Source: Halichoerus grypus
Taxonomy: Eukaryota > Chordata > Mammalia > Carnivora > Phocidae
DNA: 64,000 nucleotides
Reading direction: 5' to 3'
Assembly (NCBI RefSeq): GCF_964656455.1
Contig: NC_135718.1
Coordinates: 129,185,093 to 129,249,092 of the forward strand
Shown here: positions 10,770 through 23,160 of the stretch, in pieces
Layout: each line of letters starts with the position of its first letter
Numbering within the stretch: position 1 is the stretch's first letter
The notes under the pieces: model-generated
Told to the model about the DNA's origin: nothing
The model's input: only the letters and a program-made list of their open reading frames with translations
Database searches by the model: none
Made by a program: the position numbers and the translations under genes

Positions 10770-12553
10770 GGTATAGAGAAGGGCACATTCCCACATCAGC
10801 CTTTCCCTTGGATCCAAATCCTTTCTTGGTGTCTCGGTATTTCTCTTTGGTGATATTCCGAAGACCCATAGCATGTGCTGGTATAAAAGGAAAATCTAGT
10901 TGTGTGACTCCTTTCTTCATCCTTTAATGAATGTTACCACTTCCCCGTGACAATGCTGGACAGGACAGGGTTCTAGACTGAGCACTCCTGAGTCTGGCCA
11001 GGTCTCATGCATCTGTTCTTACTAGGCCTCAGCTGTGCTCATTTGCTCATTCAGCACGTGTGTACTGTCTGTCCGCACGAGGCACTGATAATTATTACAC
11101 ATGATTATAAGACTCATAGCCCAAGTGTCAGACTGAGGTGGTGAGCCAAGGACACTGAACCCCTTCCCAGGTTGGGACAGAATTGTGGGAAAGTTCCAGG
11201 TCCAGGCTCTCCGTTACCTCCTGGGACTGCCATTTGGTACCTCCACTCCTATTAGACAAGAGCGGTTGGGCCTCCGGATCTGGGCACTGGAGCCCAACAT
11301 GTGACTGGAGACCAAGAGCATCTACTTGTGACCGCAAAGGTTTGAGAGCCAGAGGTCTGTTACCAATGTGTTACTCCCTCTGGCTGTATGGATCACATAC
11401 ATGCAAGGAAATGAGAATAGTCTTCATCATCCCGGACTCTTGTGCTCCGTCCATGAGGCTTTAACAAGGCTTCTGCACCCCAACCCCACTTAACAAGCTC
11501 AGCAGTTCCCACGGAGGTCACAAGGACATCATGGACCTGGGCTAGTTTTTTTTCCTGGCCAGAGGTGGGCTGTATTTAAATTTTGAACACATTGATTCAT
11601 GAACAGAACCACCCCCCATCAAAACACACTTCATTTCACACCTCCATGACCCTCCTCAACAAACCTGCGGTTGGCCTAGGTGTCCCAGGTGGCAGGGAGA
11701 CCAGAGAGGCTGTGTATGGTACAATGGGAGGGTAGAAGAGGCAGGAGATGGGGCCGGGGGGAGCCAGCTCATCTGTCTCACAAATAGACTTGGTTATAAG
11801 GACCCACTTGTGTCAAGAGGTTATTTGAAGGAACGGTCCCATTTTTGTCTGTAGCTTCTAACAAATGTCCTAGGCACTCATTTGTAAGGACCCGCCTTTG
11901 GGGATGTAAGGATGGGGTTAAGGTTGCATTTTTGCCCATCCCGGTGTGTTATTCTTGTCAGCACCTATCTTGTTTCCTAACAGGCTCCACTCATGAAGGA
12001 GATTTCATTATGTCCCTACTGTCTGGCAGAAAGCCCGAAAGGGAGGGTTATCTGGAGGTCAAGGGGACATCATCACCCACCTCTGTCTCTAAGCCAGGGT
12101 GACTGCAAAATGGCAGATTGATTTGGGGATTGTTCTCGGCTCCTGGTAGCCTGATAGTCCCTCAATTGACACAGGAGTGTTCTGTGACTGAGCAGGGTGT
12201 TATTTACTTTAGATCTGACCCATTTCAGCAGCGGCGGCGAGTACCCCTTGGCCAGCTGGGGGTCAGGGGCTGTGGACCCAAACAGTTTGAGGATTTGCAG
12301 CTGGTGGCTTTCATGTGTTCAGGGACTGGGTGTTGGTTGGTCCATTCTGCTCCCAGCATCCCCACTTGGAACACCGTGCCAGCCTAGGAGACCTGCGCTC
12401 GGTCAGCTGTTTCTGGGTGATAACGCACTGTCCAGAGAGTGTAGACAAGGCCTGGGAGCTGCCGATTAAGAGCCCATCCCAGCTTCTGATAAGTACGTTC
12501 GGGTGGGGGAGGCCTTGATGCTTCAACAAGCAAGCCCAGGGGGAAGAAACCTT
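10770..12553. other. intergenic, no gene seen
   Basis: Downstream flank of BTG2. A MIR-like remnant may be present at about 10750-10900. No coding exon or RNA gene was recognised on either strand. Confidence 0.5.
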
Positions 12554-12699
12554 CCCCTGTGAGTCTGATACCAGCCTTCTAACAGCCTTACGTAAGCCAG
12601 GACAGTGAGGACTCCTGGCTTCCAGGCCCCTGTGAGTCTGATATCAGCCTTCTAACAGCCTTACGTAAGCCAGGACAGTGAGGACTCCTGGCTTCCAGG
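12554..12699. repeat. 73-bp tandem duplication, two copies
   Basis: Copy 1 spans 12554-12626 and copy 2 spans 12627-12699. Both begin CCCCTGTGAGTCTGATA and end CTCCTGGCTTCCAGG. I see one difference (ACCAGCC versus ATCAGCC). There is no gap between copies. Confidence 0.95.
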
Positions 12700-12724
12700 C
12701 CCATACTGGCACCAAGGCCCAGCA

Positions 12725-12895
12725 AAGCATGATGCAGTGGAAGGAGTTCTGGGCTGGGAGGGAGGATATATGGGTTGTAGTCCAGGTTCTTCCTAACTAG
12801 CTGTGTGAGTTTGGACAAGCCCCTCAACTTTCCTGTCTCAGAAATTAGGGAGTTAGATTAAATGACCTCTGTTCCTTTCTTTGGCTTTTGATTCT
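12725..12895 (+). repeat. MIR-like SINE remnant
   Basis: Shows the MIR order: GCAGTGGAAGGAGTTCTGGGCT, then GTGTGAGTTTGGACAAGCCCC, then CCTGTCTCAGAAATTAGGG. Confidence 0.65.
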
Positions 12896-13069
12896 GAATC
12901 ATCTCCATTATCCTGGCAATCACGGAGGGCAAATTAGCACAATTATTATCATTATTTTCAATTAGATGAACCAGAAGGTCATTTGGGTTGGGAAGTGGAG
13001 AAATAGTCTTCCCCTTGCCTGAATCTGACTCCGGCCCATGATAAGGTTTCAGTTTCCAGAGACAGTGAG

Positions 13070-13265
13070 GCCGTGCTGCGGAGGTCAGCAGCTCAGGCTC
13101 TGGGGTTAGGCCATCTGGGGGTCTGATCTCGCCTCTACCACCTACCTTCTGCCTCTGCCACCTGGAGCAAGTTACTTCAGCCACGCCCCCATTTCCCCAT
13201 TTGTAAAATGGGACTAAGGATAGAACCCATCTCAAAATGTTGAGGACGATTTAAATGAGATCTAA
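13070..13265 (+). repeat. MIR-like SINE remnant
   Basis: Has the diagnostic MIR core and end: CACCTGGAGCAAGTTACTTC, CCCCATTTGTAAAATGGGA and a GATTTAAATGAGAT tail phrase. Confidence 0.7.
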
Positions 13266-13523
13266 ACCACTTAGAATAGCCCTTGGCATATTTAAATACT
13301 CTACAAAGGAGAATTGGAGTTTTAAGTAGAAGTTAATCTGAAATGGTCGTGAGATGAATAAGGACACTCTGACATTCTGGTAACTGGGAGGAAACCATTA
13401 TTTAATAAGGAGTATTTCTACTAGAGCCTCCGGGATAGCGGCAGTTAACAACATCGGAGCAGCCTGTGTCCTCCCCCATTGAAAGATGATTTTCAATCCT
13501 TTGCTTAAAATTCTTCACAGCCC

Positions 13524-13745
13524 GGACGCCTGGGTGGCTCAGTCATTAAGCTGAGTGGGGTTAAGGTTGTTTTGACCTGACCTTCGGCTCAGGTCATGAT
13601 CTCAGGGTCCTGGGATCGAGTCCCACATCGGGCTCCTTGCTCAGTGAGGATCCTGCTTCTCCCTCTCCCTCTGCTGCTCCCCCTGCATGTGCTCTCTCTC
13701 TCTCTCTCTCTCTGACAAATAAATAAAAATCTTTAAAAAAAAAAA
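13524..13745 (+). mobile_element. Can-SINE with internal insertion
   Basis: The head GGACGCCTGGGTGGCTCAGT and body GGCTCAGGTCATGATCTCAG are intact, with (CT)n and an AAATAAATAAAAATCTTT tail. About 25 extra bases (AAGCTGAGTGGGGTTAAGGTTG area) separate head and body. It is flanked by TCTTCACAGCCC at 13512-13523 and 13746-13757. Confidence 0.9.
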
Positions 13746-13757
13746 TCTTCACAGCCC

Positions 13758-13878
13758 TAGGGCGTCTGGCTGGCTCAATCGGTAAAGCATGTGACTCTTG
13801 ATCTCAGAGTTGTGAGTTGAAGTCCCACAATGGGCGTGGAGCCCACTTAAAATAAAAACAAAACAAACAAACAAAAAG
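13758..13878 (+). mobile_element. short, older Can-SINE copy at the same target site
   Basis: Head GGGCGTCTGGCTGGCTCAAT, body TGACTCTTGATCTCAGAGTT and a simple AAACAAACAAACAAAAA tail without the CT-rich stretch. It lies between TCTTCACAGCCC (13746-13757) and TCTTCACAGTCC (13879-13890). Confidence 0.85.
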
Positions 13879-14390
13879 TCTTCACAGTCCAAGAGCCCTT
13901 CCTGATGTCAGGTAGCCTGGAGGAGGTACTCCATAAGTCTCCGCAGAATGAATGAATGCACTCATGTCTGATCTTTGCCATTCTTGCTGAAATGTTCCAT
14001 GTCCTCCTTGCCAGACATTCGACCTCACTGGCTGGAGGGGAGCTCTGACCTCTTGGCTCCGTCAGCTGCTTGTGGATTAATACCAAACTGGGCTATGTGC
14101 TCATTCAAACACAGAGTGGGTGGGGAAACGGATTTTCCAATAACAACTTTGCTTATCTCCATCCTGCCCACGGATGGAATCAACCCACGCGTTCCTTCCA
14201 GGAAGAGAGAGAAATGGGGAAGCTGAGAAGGGCAAGCCTGGTGAGTTCTGGAGAGTTCTGGTTTTCCCTCTGCACCACTTCTTTGCAGAGCTGGCATGAA
14301 AAACATTTGAACTCGGTTTAAGAGGCTATCAGGGCCCTGGATAATGATCTTACACAAACAAGCACACTGTGATGTGTTGCCTGTCCTTTT

Positions 14391-14647
14391 CCCTGCTTTG
14401 AGAGGGGCCGGCTTCTCTGGGCACCCACAGCTCCAAGTCATTTTGCTCCCAGTTGAAGTGGCTCTACCACTCTCCACCCCTGTTGCCATAAACAAGGACA
14501 GGCCTTTACTCAACCCTTGTCCAGCAAACCTGTCGGGCTGCCCAGAGCACATCAGATAAGAGGAGGTTATAGCTGGGCAGGTTGGAGCAAGGGCAACTTT
14601 CTTTACCAGCACCAGCAGGGAGGGGCCATTTAAAGTTCGGTGGGCAC
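14391..14647. repeat. 257-bp duplicated segment, copy A
   Basis: Runs from CCCTGCTTTGAGAGGGGCC to TTCGGTGGGCAC and matches 15849-16105 over the same length with four substitutions that I can count (about 98%). It contains a CAGATAAGAGG GATA-type motif. No family identity was recognised. Confidence 0.9.
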
Positions 14648-14876
14648 CGGAGGAGCGAAGGGAGGGCCAGGCGGGCAGTGAGGGAGGACGGCCAGACAGA
14701 GGCTGCAGGGAGCTCGGAGAGTGAGCTCAGGCTTTGTCTAAAAAGGACCCTGCTCTTTAGCTGTAGTCTGCTGTCCTCCTGGGAGACCAGTGATACCAGA
14801 TATTGTGTTTTTTCAAGAGAAACCTGAAATCTAGACTTTTATTTCACATCTCCCTAAGTTCTAACGATGGCAACTA

Positions 14877-14894
14877 TTTTTTTTTTTTTTTTTT
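14877..14894. repeat. poly(T) run
   Basis: Homopolymer T run with no recognisable element attached. Confidence 0.85.
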
Positions 14895-15848
14895 AGGGGT
14901 AAACTGCTTTTAAGTACTTATTTGTGTAGGCTTCCCGTTTTGACTTGTGATGCGCCTTGGACCACCTGGGAGTGGGGCTGTAGGGCTTTCTGACCCCATC
15001 CCCCAAACTAGGATGAGACGGTGCTTTGAGGACATCGACGGCACTCTGTCACCATGGCCGTGATCTCTTGAAGGAACATTCTAGCATGTTCTTGATAGGA
15101 CCGAGGGCACACATGGGGCCTCTGCTTCCCCTCCAAGGATTAGATCAGAAGCAGCTCAGCTCACCCTCAACTGGTGCCCATTAACTCATGCCTGGGACTG
15201 TAGCCTCTGAGCCTTGGCTCAAGGAATGTTCTGCCTCCTCCTACCTACCCACTTTTGTCTGGTTAACTCTTGTCTCTCAAGCTTCAGATCTTCTCTTCCA
15301 GCTTTTCAGTGACATTCTCCCTTCCCATGCTGCCTAGTTTTTTCCTCTGTCCTAGTCCTTATAACCCTGGATTTACAGCTAGAATGCAGGCCAGAGACCT
15401 TACCTGAGCAGTGTCTGGCGCTTAGTAGGTGTTAGTGAATATTGGTTGAACAGATGAATGTTAAAGTCGCCAAGAGGAGAGGCTAATAGATGAAAGGAAT
15501 TTAGATGAGGGGTGGAAGAAAAGAATCAAGTCCCTTCAGGGTCTGCCAGTGAGGGGTCCCTGCTCAGGATAGCTAACCTGTGATTGCACCTTCTTAAGAA
15601 AACAGTCCTTGGAATCTTGCAGGCTCTTAGGTCTCTAAGCACCTGCTATTGAAATGTAAATGTTACTTAGCGAGGGGTGGACACACTTTAAATCATAATG
15701 TAGGGGAACCTCAGTTATCAATTAACTCCCTAAAGTGGGTTTACCCAGAAGGTAATCACCTGGACAGAAGGCTGGGCTACGACATGTTTGGAAGGAATTC
15801 TGACCACAGTAGCAGGAGAGGGAGAACACACTCCAGAGATACTGAATA
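14895..15848. other. intergenic spacer between the two duplicated segments, no gene seen
   Basis: An L2/MIR-like phrase occurs at about 15400-15460 (GTCTGGCGCTTAGTAGGTG). Nothing else was recognised. Confidence 0.5.
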
Positions 15849-16105
15849 CCCTGCTTTGAGAGGGGCCAGCTTCTCTGGGCACCCACAGCTCCAAGTCATT
15901 TTGCTCCCAGTTGAAGTGGCTCTACGACTCTCCACCCCTGTTCCCATAAACAAGGACAGGCCTTTACTCAACCCTTGTCCAGCAAACCTGTCGGGCTGCC
16001 CAGAGCACATCAGATAAGAGGAGGTTATAGCTGGGCAGGTTGGAGCAAGGGCAACTTTCTTTACCAGCACCAGCAGGGAGGGGCCATTTAAAGTTCAGTG
16101 GGCAC
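15849..16105. repeat. 257-bp duplicated segment, copy B
   Basis: Direct-orientation partner of 14391-14647, starting 1458 bp downstream of it. The differences are G/A after GGGGCC, C/G in CTACC, G/C in TGTTG and G/A in GTTCG. Flanks diverge sharply at both ends. Confidence 0.9.
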
Positions 16106-19100
16106 AGAACTTTCTGTCCACAGAAATCCTTCCCAGTGTCTACTTTGGAGACCAGCTGCCAGGTGGTAGAAATACCTCCAAGCATAAGAGTTGGGGAGTA
16201 AGGGCCCCAGCTTCAGGTCTGACAAAAACTAGTACTAGATTAGTCTTTGACATCTTAGACTGGTCTCTTCCTCCTTCTGAGCCTCTGTTTTCTCATCTGT
16301 AAAATGAATCACTCATGCTAAATCACCTCTCACCATCCCATTTCCATTTCCAGACAAAACAGGAAAATCTTGATTCTTCTGTGCCGTATAAGCCCTGGTC
16401 CTTCCGTGTCACACTTGAAATAACACAACAGCCTTCCACCTGCCTGCCTATGGGGCCTGGCCAGCAGCCTGGGGCCACTGCAAACTTCATTTTCCTCGTG
16501 CCATTCCCTTTCTGCTGCTTTCCTTTGCTGTTCTGAGTGTCCAAGATGGGGATACAAGGCACCCTGTGAAATGGCCTCACCACGCCAGGACCCCCCACCT
16601 TCTCAATTCTCTCCTGCTCACTTTCCTTGCAGCCATGACCACATCTGCAAGTCTCTCTACCCTGCCAGTTATCGTGGCCGCAACCCACTTGTCTAAGTAC
16701 TCGAGGACAGGAGCCGCTACTGGGTGCTGAACACCCACTGTTATGAGGCACCCTGCGGGGTGCCTTCCACAGAGCCTCTCTCCCGTAATCTCCACAAGCA
16801 CCCTGGGAGATACTGTCACCTCAGGATCACAGATGAAGGAAGCAAAGCACCAGTAAGGAGAGGGGGCGGTGGTGGAAACAGATTCAGAATCTGGATGCGT
16901 CTGTCTCCAGGGTCCATGCTTTTTTTCCCTTCACCGGCCGCCTCTCCAGGATGCCTTCCCTGAATAATTCCGGGAGACCCCTTGTGCTCTTGAAAAACAT
17001 TCTCACCTCGAGGCTTTTCAACATTGATACCTATGGTTTAAAACTGCTTACACTTTCATAATAGATTCCTTATTCCAGGGCCTCTTAATGATGTACACAC
17101 ATCGTTTATTACTGTTTACATTTGTATAACAAAGACAGTCAGCACATCTCCATGTATCCCTTTGGGTTGATGTCTGGAGGCTTTGAGCTCACGTGCCTCT
17201 CTGACTGTTACCACACGCACCCCCCTGGGAAGGGTGTCGCCTTCAATGTCTCCTCACACCCCTGTGTGCGGCCCACGGCTGTTGAATGAAAAGCTGTGGT
17301 TGAGTAAACTGTGTCCTACCCCCTGGTGGCCGTGGGGCATGTGCTTTCCCCTCACGGCCCCCTTCCACTCTTCCCACTCCAGACGCAGAAAGGAAGGTGC
17401 CTGCTCTGGGAATTTCCCAAGAGGGGATGAGGGAGCCCTGTGGGCTGGCGCCCCTGCGGACACACACGGTTCCCAGCACATGGTCTCCATGCCAGCAAAC
17501 GTGTTCTTGGGTGGATGCTGATGCTAGGGCTTCCCTGACTCTCCTCAGTTCAGTCCGTCCCACCCAGAACCACAACCACTTGAAATCATGAGTAATGAGT
17601 AGGCAGAGATGGATGCAGATCTAGATAAATTTGGAAATAAATGGAGACTTTTCTTTGGAATAGACTTTCGCATGACATGGGCTGCTACCTCGGTTAAGGG
17701 ATTCTATCGTCAAGCCTGGACCATGGTTTTAAAAACTTACATGGTCCGAAGAGGATCAGGCTCTGTTTGAGAGGGAGGAGACGACGAGAGGGAGGAGAAG
17801 AGCAGAGGCAAAACCCTCTGAGCTGTCTTTTCGTTATAGGTGTTCTTGTCCTGGTTCTAGGAATGCTGGCGCTGGAGGGGATGAGCCCTTTACAGGGAGG
17901 GGGAGGGGGCGGCTGTGAGGGTGCATCTGAGCAACTCAGGGGCTCATTCTCAGCAGCTGGTGGGGGCCAGGAGAAGTGCAACTGAGCACCCGAGCACTCC
18001 CCACCCCCAGCTCCTCGCTGGCCCAATTCCTCCTGCAGACTCTTTCTTCTTTCGGAGGCGGTCCCCCTGCCAGCTGAGGGGCCCTCTCGTCCAGGTGTTT
18101 CCTGCGAGCTCTCTGTTTGGGGCGGGGTGGCTGAGGGCGGGGGAGGAGTCTGTTCGGGCCTCCTGGGAGCCAAGGGCAGCCCGTGTGGGGGAGGCCGGGC
18201 GCCTGTATCTGGGGAGAACCGACCACAGGCAGCAGCTGCCCCCCAACACCTGCCTTCCTGGAGCCTGTAAGCAGGGACGGGCCCAAGAAGGCTTCCTCAG
18301 CAGAGCAGGGCAGGGGCTTCTGTTGGGTCAGACCAAAGGGGGTCATTTCCCAAGTAAAATGTCCAGAAGCTCCCCACCCTAATTCCCCTTTCCCCAGAGG
18401 AGGGGTCAAGGCCTAGAGTGTGGGTCACCCCAGGAACCTCAGGCCAAAGGACTCTAATCCCTACGGGACGAGCCCGGGTGGTGCTGGGTCACCCTCCGCT
18501 GTCCACCTGCCACAAAGTGGATGGCATTGCTTCTCGAGGCGAAAGCCAAGAGTGGCCAGGTAGAGCCTCCGTGTCCTTACCTCAGACCTGAAATAACTGC
18601 ACGCCCCATCTTCACCAAGCCCCCTCCCCTCCAGCCCCAGCCCAGTTGGTGCAAAGCCACCTGCTGTCTTGGGTTTCTTGCTGGCCACTCTTCCCAGGAA
18701 CGTAGGCAGTATTTGTAGTTCAGGTTTCTCAATTTCAGTCAAAATGATCCACTCATCTGGATGATTATTTCATTTATGTCTCCGTCAGGCTGTTGGCTCC
18801 TGGGGAGCCAGGCTGTTTGGATGCTACATTTTTATCTCCAGTGCTTGCACGGGGCCTGGCCCATCGTGGGCCCGCAACAATACTGTAAATGAATGAAGGG
18901 GTGTTACCTCTTTAATCCTTTTTCTGTCTTTATGTTTGTGGTGGGCCAACAGAATAGCACAATAATAAATAGCACTGGTGAACATTCACCAGTGTGCATA
19001 ATCTCGTTAAATCCTCAGAACACTAGGCATTGATATTATTACCATTCGACTAGAGAAGAGGAGAGCGAGGCTCTGGAAGGTGAAGCAGGTGATCTACAGG

Positions 19101-22080
19101 AGCACTGCCAGTGAGCGGCTGAGCTGAGCTCCAGTCCAGGACGGGCTGAATAAACAGCGAGAAATAACAAGAGAAATGAAGACACAACTGGACCTATGGC
19201 TTCTTCTCATTCTTCCTGCCCTCCCTTAGCGCTCCGGTCTGCTGGATTCCAGGAACTTCTACACCAGGCCACAGTTCACGTTGCAGATAGTCAAAAAAAG
19301 ATAAGAAGTCTGGGATCTCAATCTTACACATCTTTTAAGTTCAAGCTCGGGTTGTCTCTCCTCCGTGAAATCCTTGCCATTTGTCCTGAAGTGATTTTAT
19401 AGAAAACCTTCTGAACTCTCAAAGGAAGGAGCTGCTGCCCCTTCCCTCACTCAGCCGGATGGTGTTTTGTGTACATAGATCTTCCACGGATTTCTTTTTT
19501 GTTTATGTATCATATTTCCAATTGAATATAAGGCCCTAGAGATCACCTCTGGGTAGCATCTGGATCTAATACAGTACCTGGGTCTGAATCTGACAGCAAG
19601 AGGGCTGGGGGACCAGGTCGTCTGGTCTAGGCACTCCCGTGACCAAACCCTCCTGTGCCCTTTGTGTCTTTCCAGTTGGAGGACATCTCAGTCCAGTAGG
19701 GAAGGAGCAGCCAGATGGATTGCTTCACCCTCAGCTGCTGATTTCCCAGCCCCAGTGCAAAACACAGGAACTCCTTGTGTTCATTGTGACCCACTTCCTT
19801 TCTTCCCCGGGCCTGTCAGGGTGGAGGCTTAGGTCCCAGTGGCTTCTCTTGTTTCCCAAAAGGAAAATAACCTCCCTGTCATCATCACTGCTTGACCAAG
19901 AGACTTTTCCCATGTCACCTCCCAGGTGGGGAAAACAAAAAATGGAACACTGAGGGCGTCGTGGGATGAGATTCGAAGACACTCGCAAGGGCAGAACAGG
20001 ACGTACATACACTTGTTAAAATTATAGTGTTATCGGAACATGAGGGATTGGAGTGGATCAATGCTGGCCTTGGAGTCCAGGGTCTGTATCTGGAGTCTAG
20101 CCCAGGGCCAGCTGCACATGACAACTTGTAAGACCTTTTCTCTGGGTTGAGTTTCAGCTTTCCATCTGCCCTTTGATGCCCTGAGATGGGTCCTTGGGAG
20201 AAGCACGGCGGGAAGGGGGAGGGGGAGGAAGAGATGAGGAAACGGGGTTTTTGTCCTCAGGGTGTTGCCAGTCCAAAGGAGGTGATGGGATAGTTACATA
20301 GGAAAGGACAGGACAGACTGAGGCAGGGATTTAATGGAAATGACACAGAGTGATACATTACCCAGAAGTTCGTGCCCAGATGGTTTTTAGACAAATGGAA
20401 ATGGTCAGAGATGAGTGAGGTTAGCTTGAGCGAGGGTTGGGAAAGAGAAATGTTTTGAGAAATGCCTTTACTATCTTCTGCCAGAGAGAAGAAACCCAAA
20501 CCAGCTGAGCACAGTCACCTTGGCCAACACAAACAACAGGAGGTCAGGTGGGTGGATGGAAGGGCAGGGGCATGAAGCCACGGAGCAGGAGAGCGAAGAG
20601 CTCTGTCCCCTGTGTCCCTGGGCAGCCACTCTGCTCCCCACCCCCCCCCCCCCGCCCCATCTCCCAACCCAGCCCCCCAGCACCACCAGACCAGACTTTC
20701 TGCAGAAAATGCAGGGGTGGGGTGCAGTTTAGCCTAGAGGCAGGCCTGTGGCCTCAGAATCATAATTTTGCATATGCTATACTTTTATTGTTTTAAGACC
20801 CAAGGAATGGTTCCCCTTTATTCTGAATTTTTTGAAATCTCTTAGCCCCTTAACCTAGATTGCCCACTAAGCCTCCTTAATTGGGCTGATGTTGGAAGGC
20901 AGAGTGAGAAGGGAGACAAAATTCGGAGATTCAAGAGACTGGCAGGTGGGTGGAGTAAGCAGGGGGAGCCTCCATCCTTATGGTATAAAAAAAAGATCTT
21001 TGCATTGCCCTAGACCTTTCTGCTTTCAACTGCCTCACAAAGGAATAGGTAAGAAGTACTTTGAAAATGTTGAAAGTGCCATGCCTACCCCACCTCCTGG
21101 GTGGTATGGGTGCGGGGAAATTAAGAGTAAAGCCTTATATTCGCACAGCCTCTCCTGTTTATAGAACATTCGATTGGACATCCGCTTATTTTCCACAGTG
21201 CTGGGAGGCAGAAGCGACAGGTGATTTTTCCCTCAACCGACAGGAAACTGGGATTCCAACAGCCGGGATGACCTGCCCGAATTACACAACAACCAGATGG
21301 TGAGCTGAGTGCAGCCGGGTCCTCCGATTCCTGGTCCACTCCTCTCCACGAGCTTCTGACGTTTGAGGGCATGTGCGGATTATTTTGATGGGATCCCGTT
21401 CCAGAACAAGTCAAACTTGATTATTTAATGACGGACGACCCAGATCCCACTGTTCTCCACCTGTCCCCAAGGCCTTGGATTTTCCACTTAACCCTATTTA
21501 TGAAGAGGCGAAAAAATGCCCAGTCAAGGGATTCTGTGTCACCAAAGCCTCAAAGCGCAAAGCCCCGAGCTACTGCAGCCCAGCACTGCTGCCCCACATT
21601 GAGGTCTCCTTTCCCGGGGCCCCTGGCTCTGCACAGAGCTGGCCAGAAGCCGAGGAGGAGCATGGGGGAAGAGCCTCCCCAAAGGAGGACAGATGGGCAG
21701 GCTGGCCCCAGCGCCAGGGCTTTGAACAACCTTTTTGTTTTCCAGCCAAACATCCAGCGTCAGTACCCCCCCCCCCAACTGCCCACTCCCTGGCAGCCTC
21801 CCACCCCCAGCCCCGCCAACGTGTGTCTTTGGGCCAGCCCTGAGGAGCTGATGGGCTCTAGAGAGATGGGGGCTGTTCTTTATGACTGGGAGCCGATGAA
21901 AGAAGGCTGGCAACTGTTGCCATCTGTCTGGAGGGACGTCACCAGGGAGGTTCTCGCACATTCACTCCTTCACGCACTGCTGGGCTCAGGCCTTTTGTTT
22001 GGTTGGCTGGCTGTGGGGGGGCTTCTGTAGGGCAGTGAAGGGAGGCAGCAGGTGAGAGAAGCAGCTTCTTTGTGTCTGGA
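16106..22080. other. intergenic, no gene seen
   Basis: Mixed unique sequence and old remnants: MIR-like ends at about 16240-16320 and 18960-19140, a poly(C) run near 20640-20653 and a GC-rich stretch at 17,900-18,250. A 200-codon open frame at 21428-22030 has no recognisable domain and is considered chance. Confidence 0.5.
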
Positions 22081-22092
22081 CCAAACTTTCAG

Positions 22093-22115
22093 TGACTCAC
22101 TAAGATAATTTGCAT
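22093..22115. promoter_or_regulatory. AP-1 / GATA / octamer motif cluster
   Basis: Within 23 bp: TGACTCA (22093-22099), AGATAA around 22103-22108 and ATTTGCAT (22108-22115). Perfect consensus AP-1 and POU octamer sites this close together suggest an enhancer core. This is inferred from motifs only. Confidence 0.4.
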
Positions 22116-23047
22116 GAGGACGCTGCCCAAGCTCCAAACCGCTCAAGTGATTGACAACCTCCAGCCCTCTCCCCATTTCACACCCCTCCACCTCCCCCTT
22201 CTGCCTATAGCTCCCTGGGGTTGGAGGGAGTGGCCCCAGTTCCTCCGCAGGGATGGGGAGCCAGAAAAGCCACTCTGGTCCTCTCTCTTCACCCTCTGCC
22301 CCCATCCCTTTCCCAGTTCTATGTGGGTCTGGTGTCTTCCTCTCTCCCCACCCCCATCAAGCCCTTAGAGTTCCTCGCTTTTTGTTTGGTTTCTGCGGCC
22401 TGGCAGGCAGAAGGGCCAGAGCAGGAGAAAAGGCCCATTAGCAGCCCGGCAGCTGAGTAGGAAAAGAAAGGAGCTAAATAGAGCCAGTGGGGTTGGCAGC
22501 CCTCCAACCCAGCTCCTGGTCTTTGAATAACACCCCAGGCCAGGGACTGGGATCAGAGTGGGGGAGGCTTTGGAGCATTTAATTATTTAAAAGTCTCAAT
22601 AAAAGGAGTTAAGTCCCGGGGGAAGGGGGAGCCCAGGCAGATGGTGTGCCCAAGGAGCTGGGAAGCGGGTGCAGGGTGAGCCAAGATGGGGGTGGGGAGG
22701 TAGGGAGTGCTGAGCCAGAGGTCAGAGCTCAGGCCGCAAGAGGAGGGCCGGTGGGAAGTGAGTCAGAGATTGCTCTCCAGACCCCAGCAGTGCCCTGCAA
22801 GTAGCCTTTCCCTATACCAGGTAGGAGCAGGGGTTCAGCCTCTCCTTCCTAAAGTCCTCCCCCCACCCCCACTCTCCAACCTCAGAGTTCACAGTCTGCC
22901 CTAAGTGAGGTCCATTTTGGAAACATACACAAAGCTGTGAAGTGTGGGGATCACCCCTTCACCTCTCTTCTGGCACTTAGGGATGGTTCAGATTGATTCA
23001 ACGGTGGTGATCAGGACTGGGCAGATGGGTGGTAGAATTTTCTCCTC

Positions 23048-23056
23048 TTTCTTTCT

Positions 23057-23100
<44 letters not shown>

Positions 23101-23102
23101 TC

Positions 23103-23153
<51 letters not shown>

Positions 23154-23160
23154 TCCTTCT
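23048..23160. repeat. (CTTT)n microsatellite
   Basis: About 110 bp of CTTT units with small interruptions (TTCCTTTC near 23100 and TTTCCTTC near the end). It creates spurious low-complexity open frames rich in Phe-Leu-Ser or Lys-Glu-Arg. Confidence 0.95.

Noticed and set aside
14025..14612. 195-codon minus-strand frame, partly repeated at 15777-16070
   Set aside because: The repeated part is the 257-bp DNA duplication; similarity of the two frames reflects the duplication, not a gene family.
21428..22030. 200-codon plus-strand frame
   Set aside because: No recognisable motif, Pro/Ser-rich composition and a poly(C) run inside; treated as chance.
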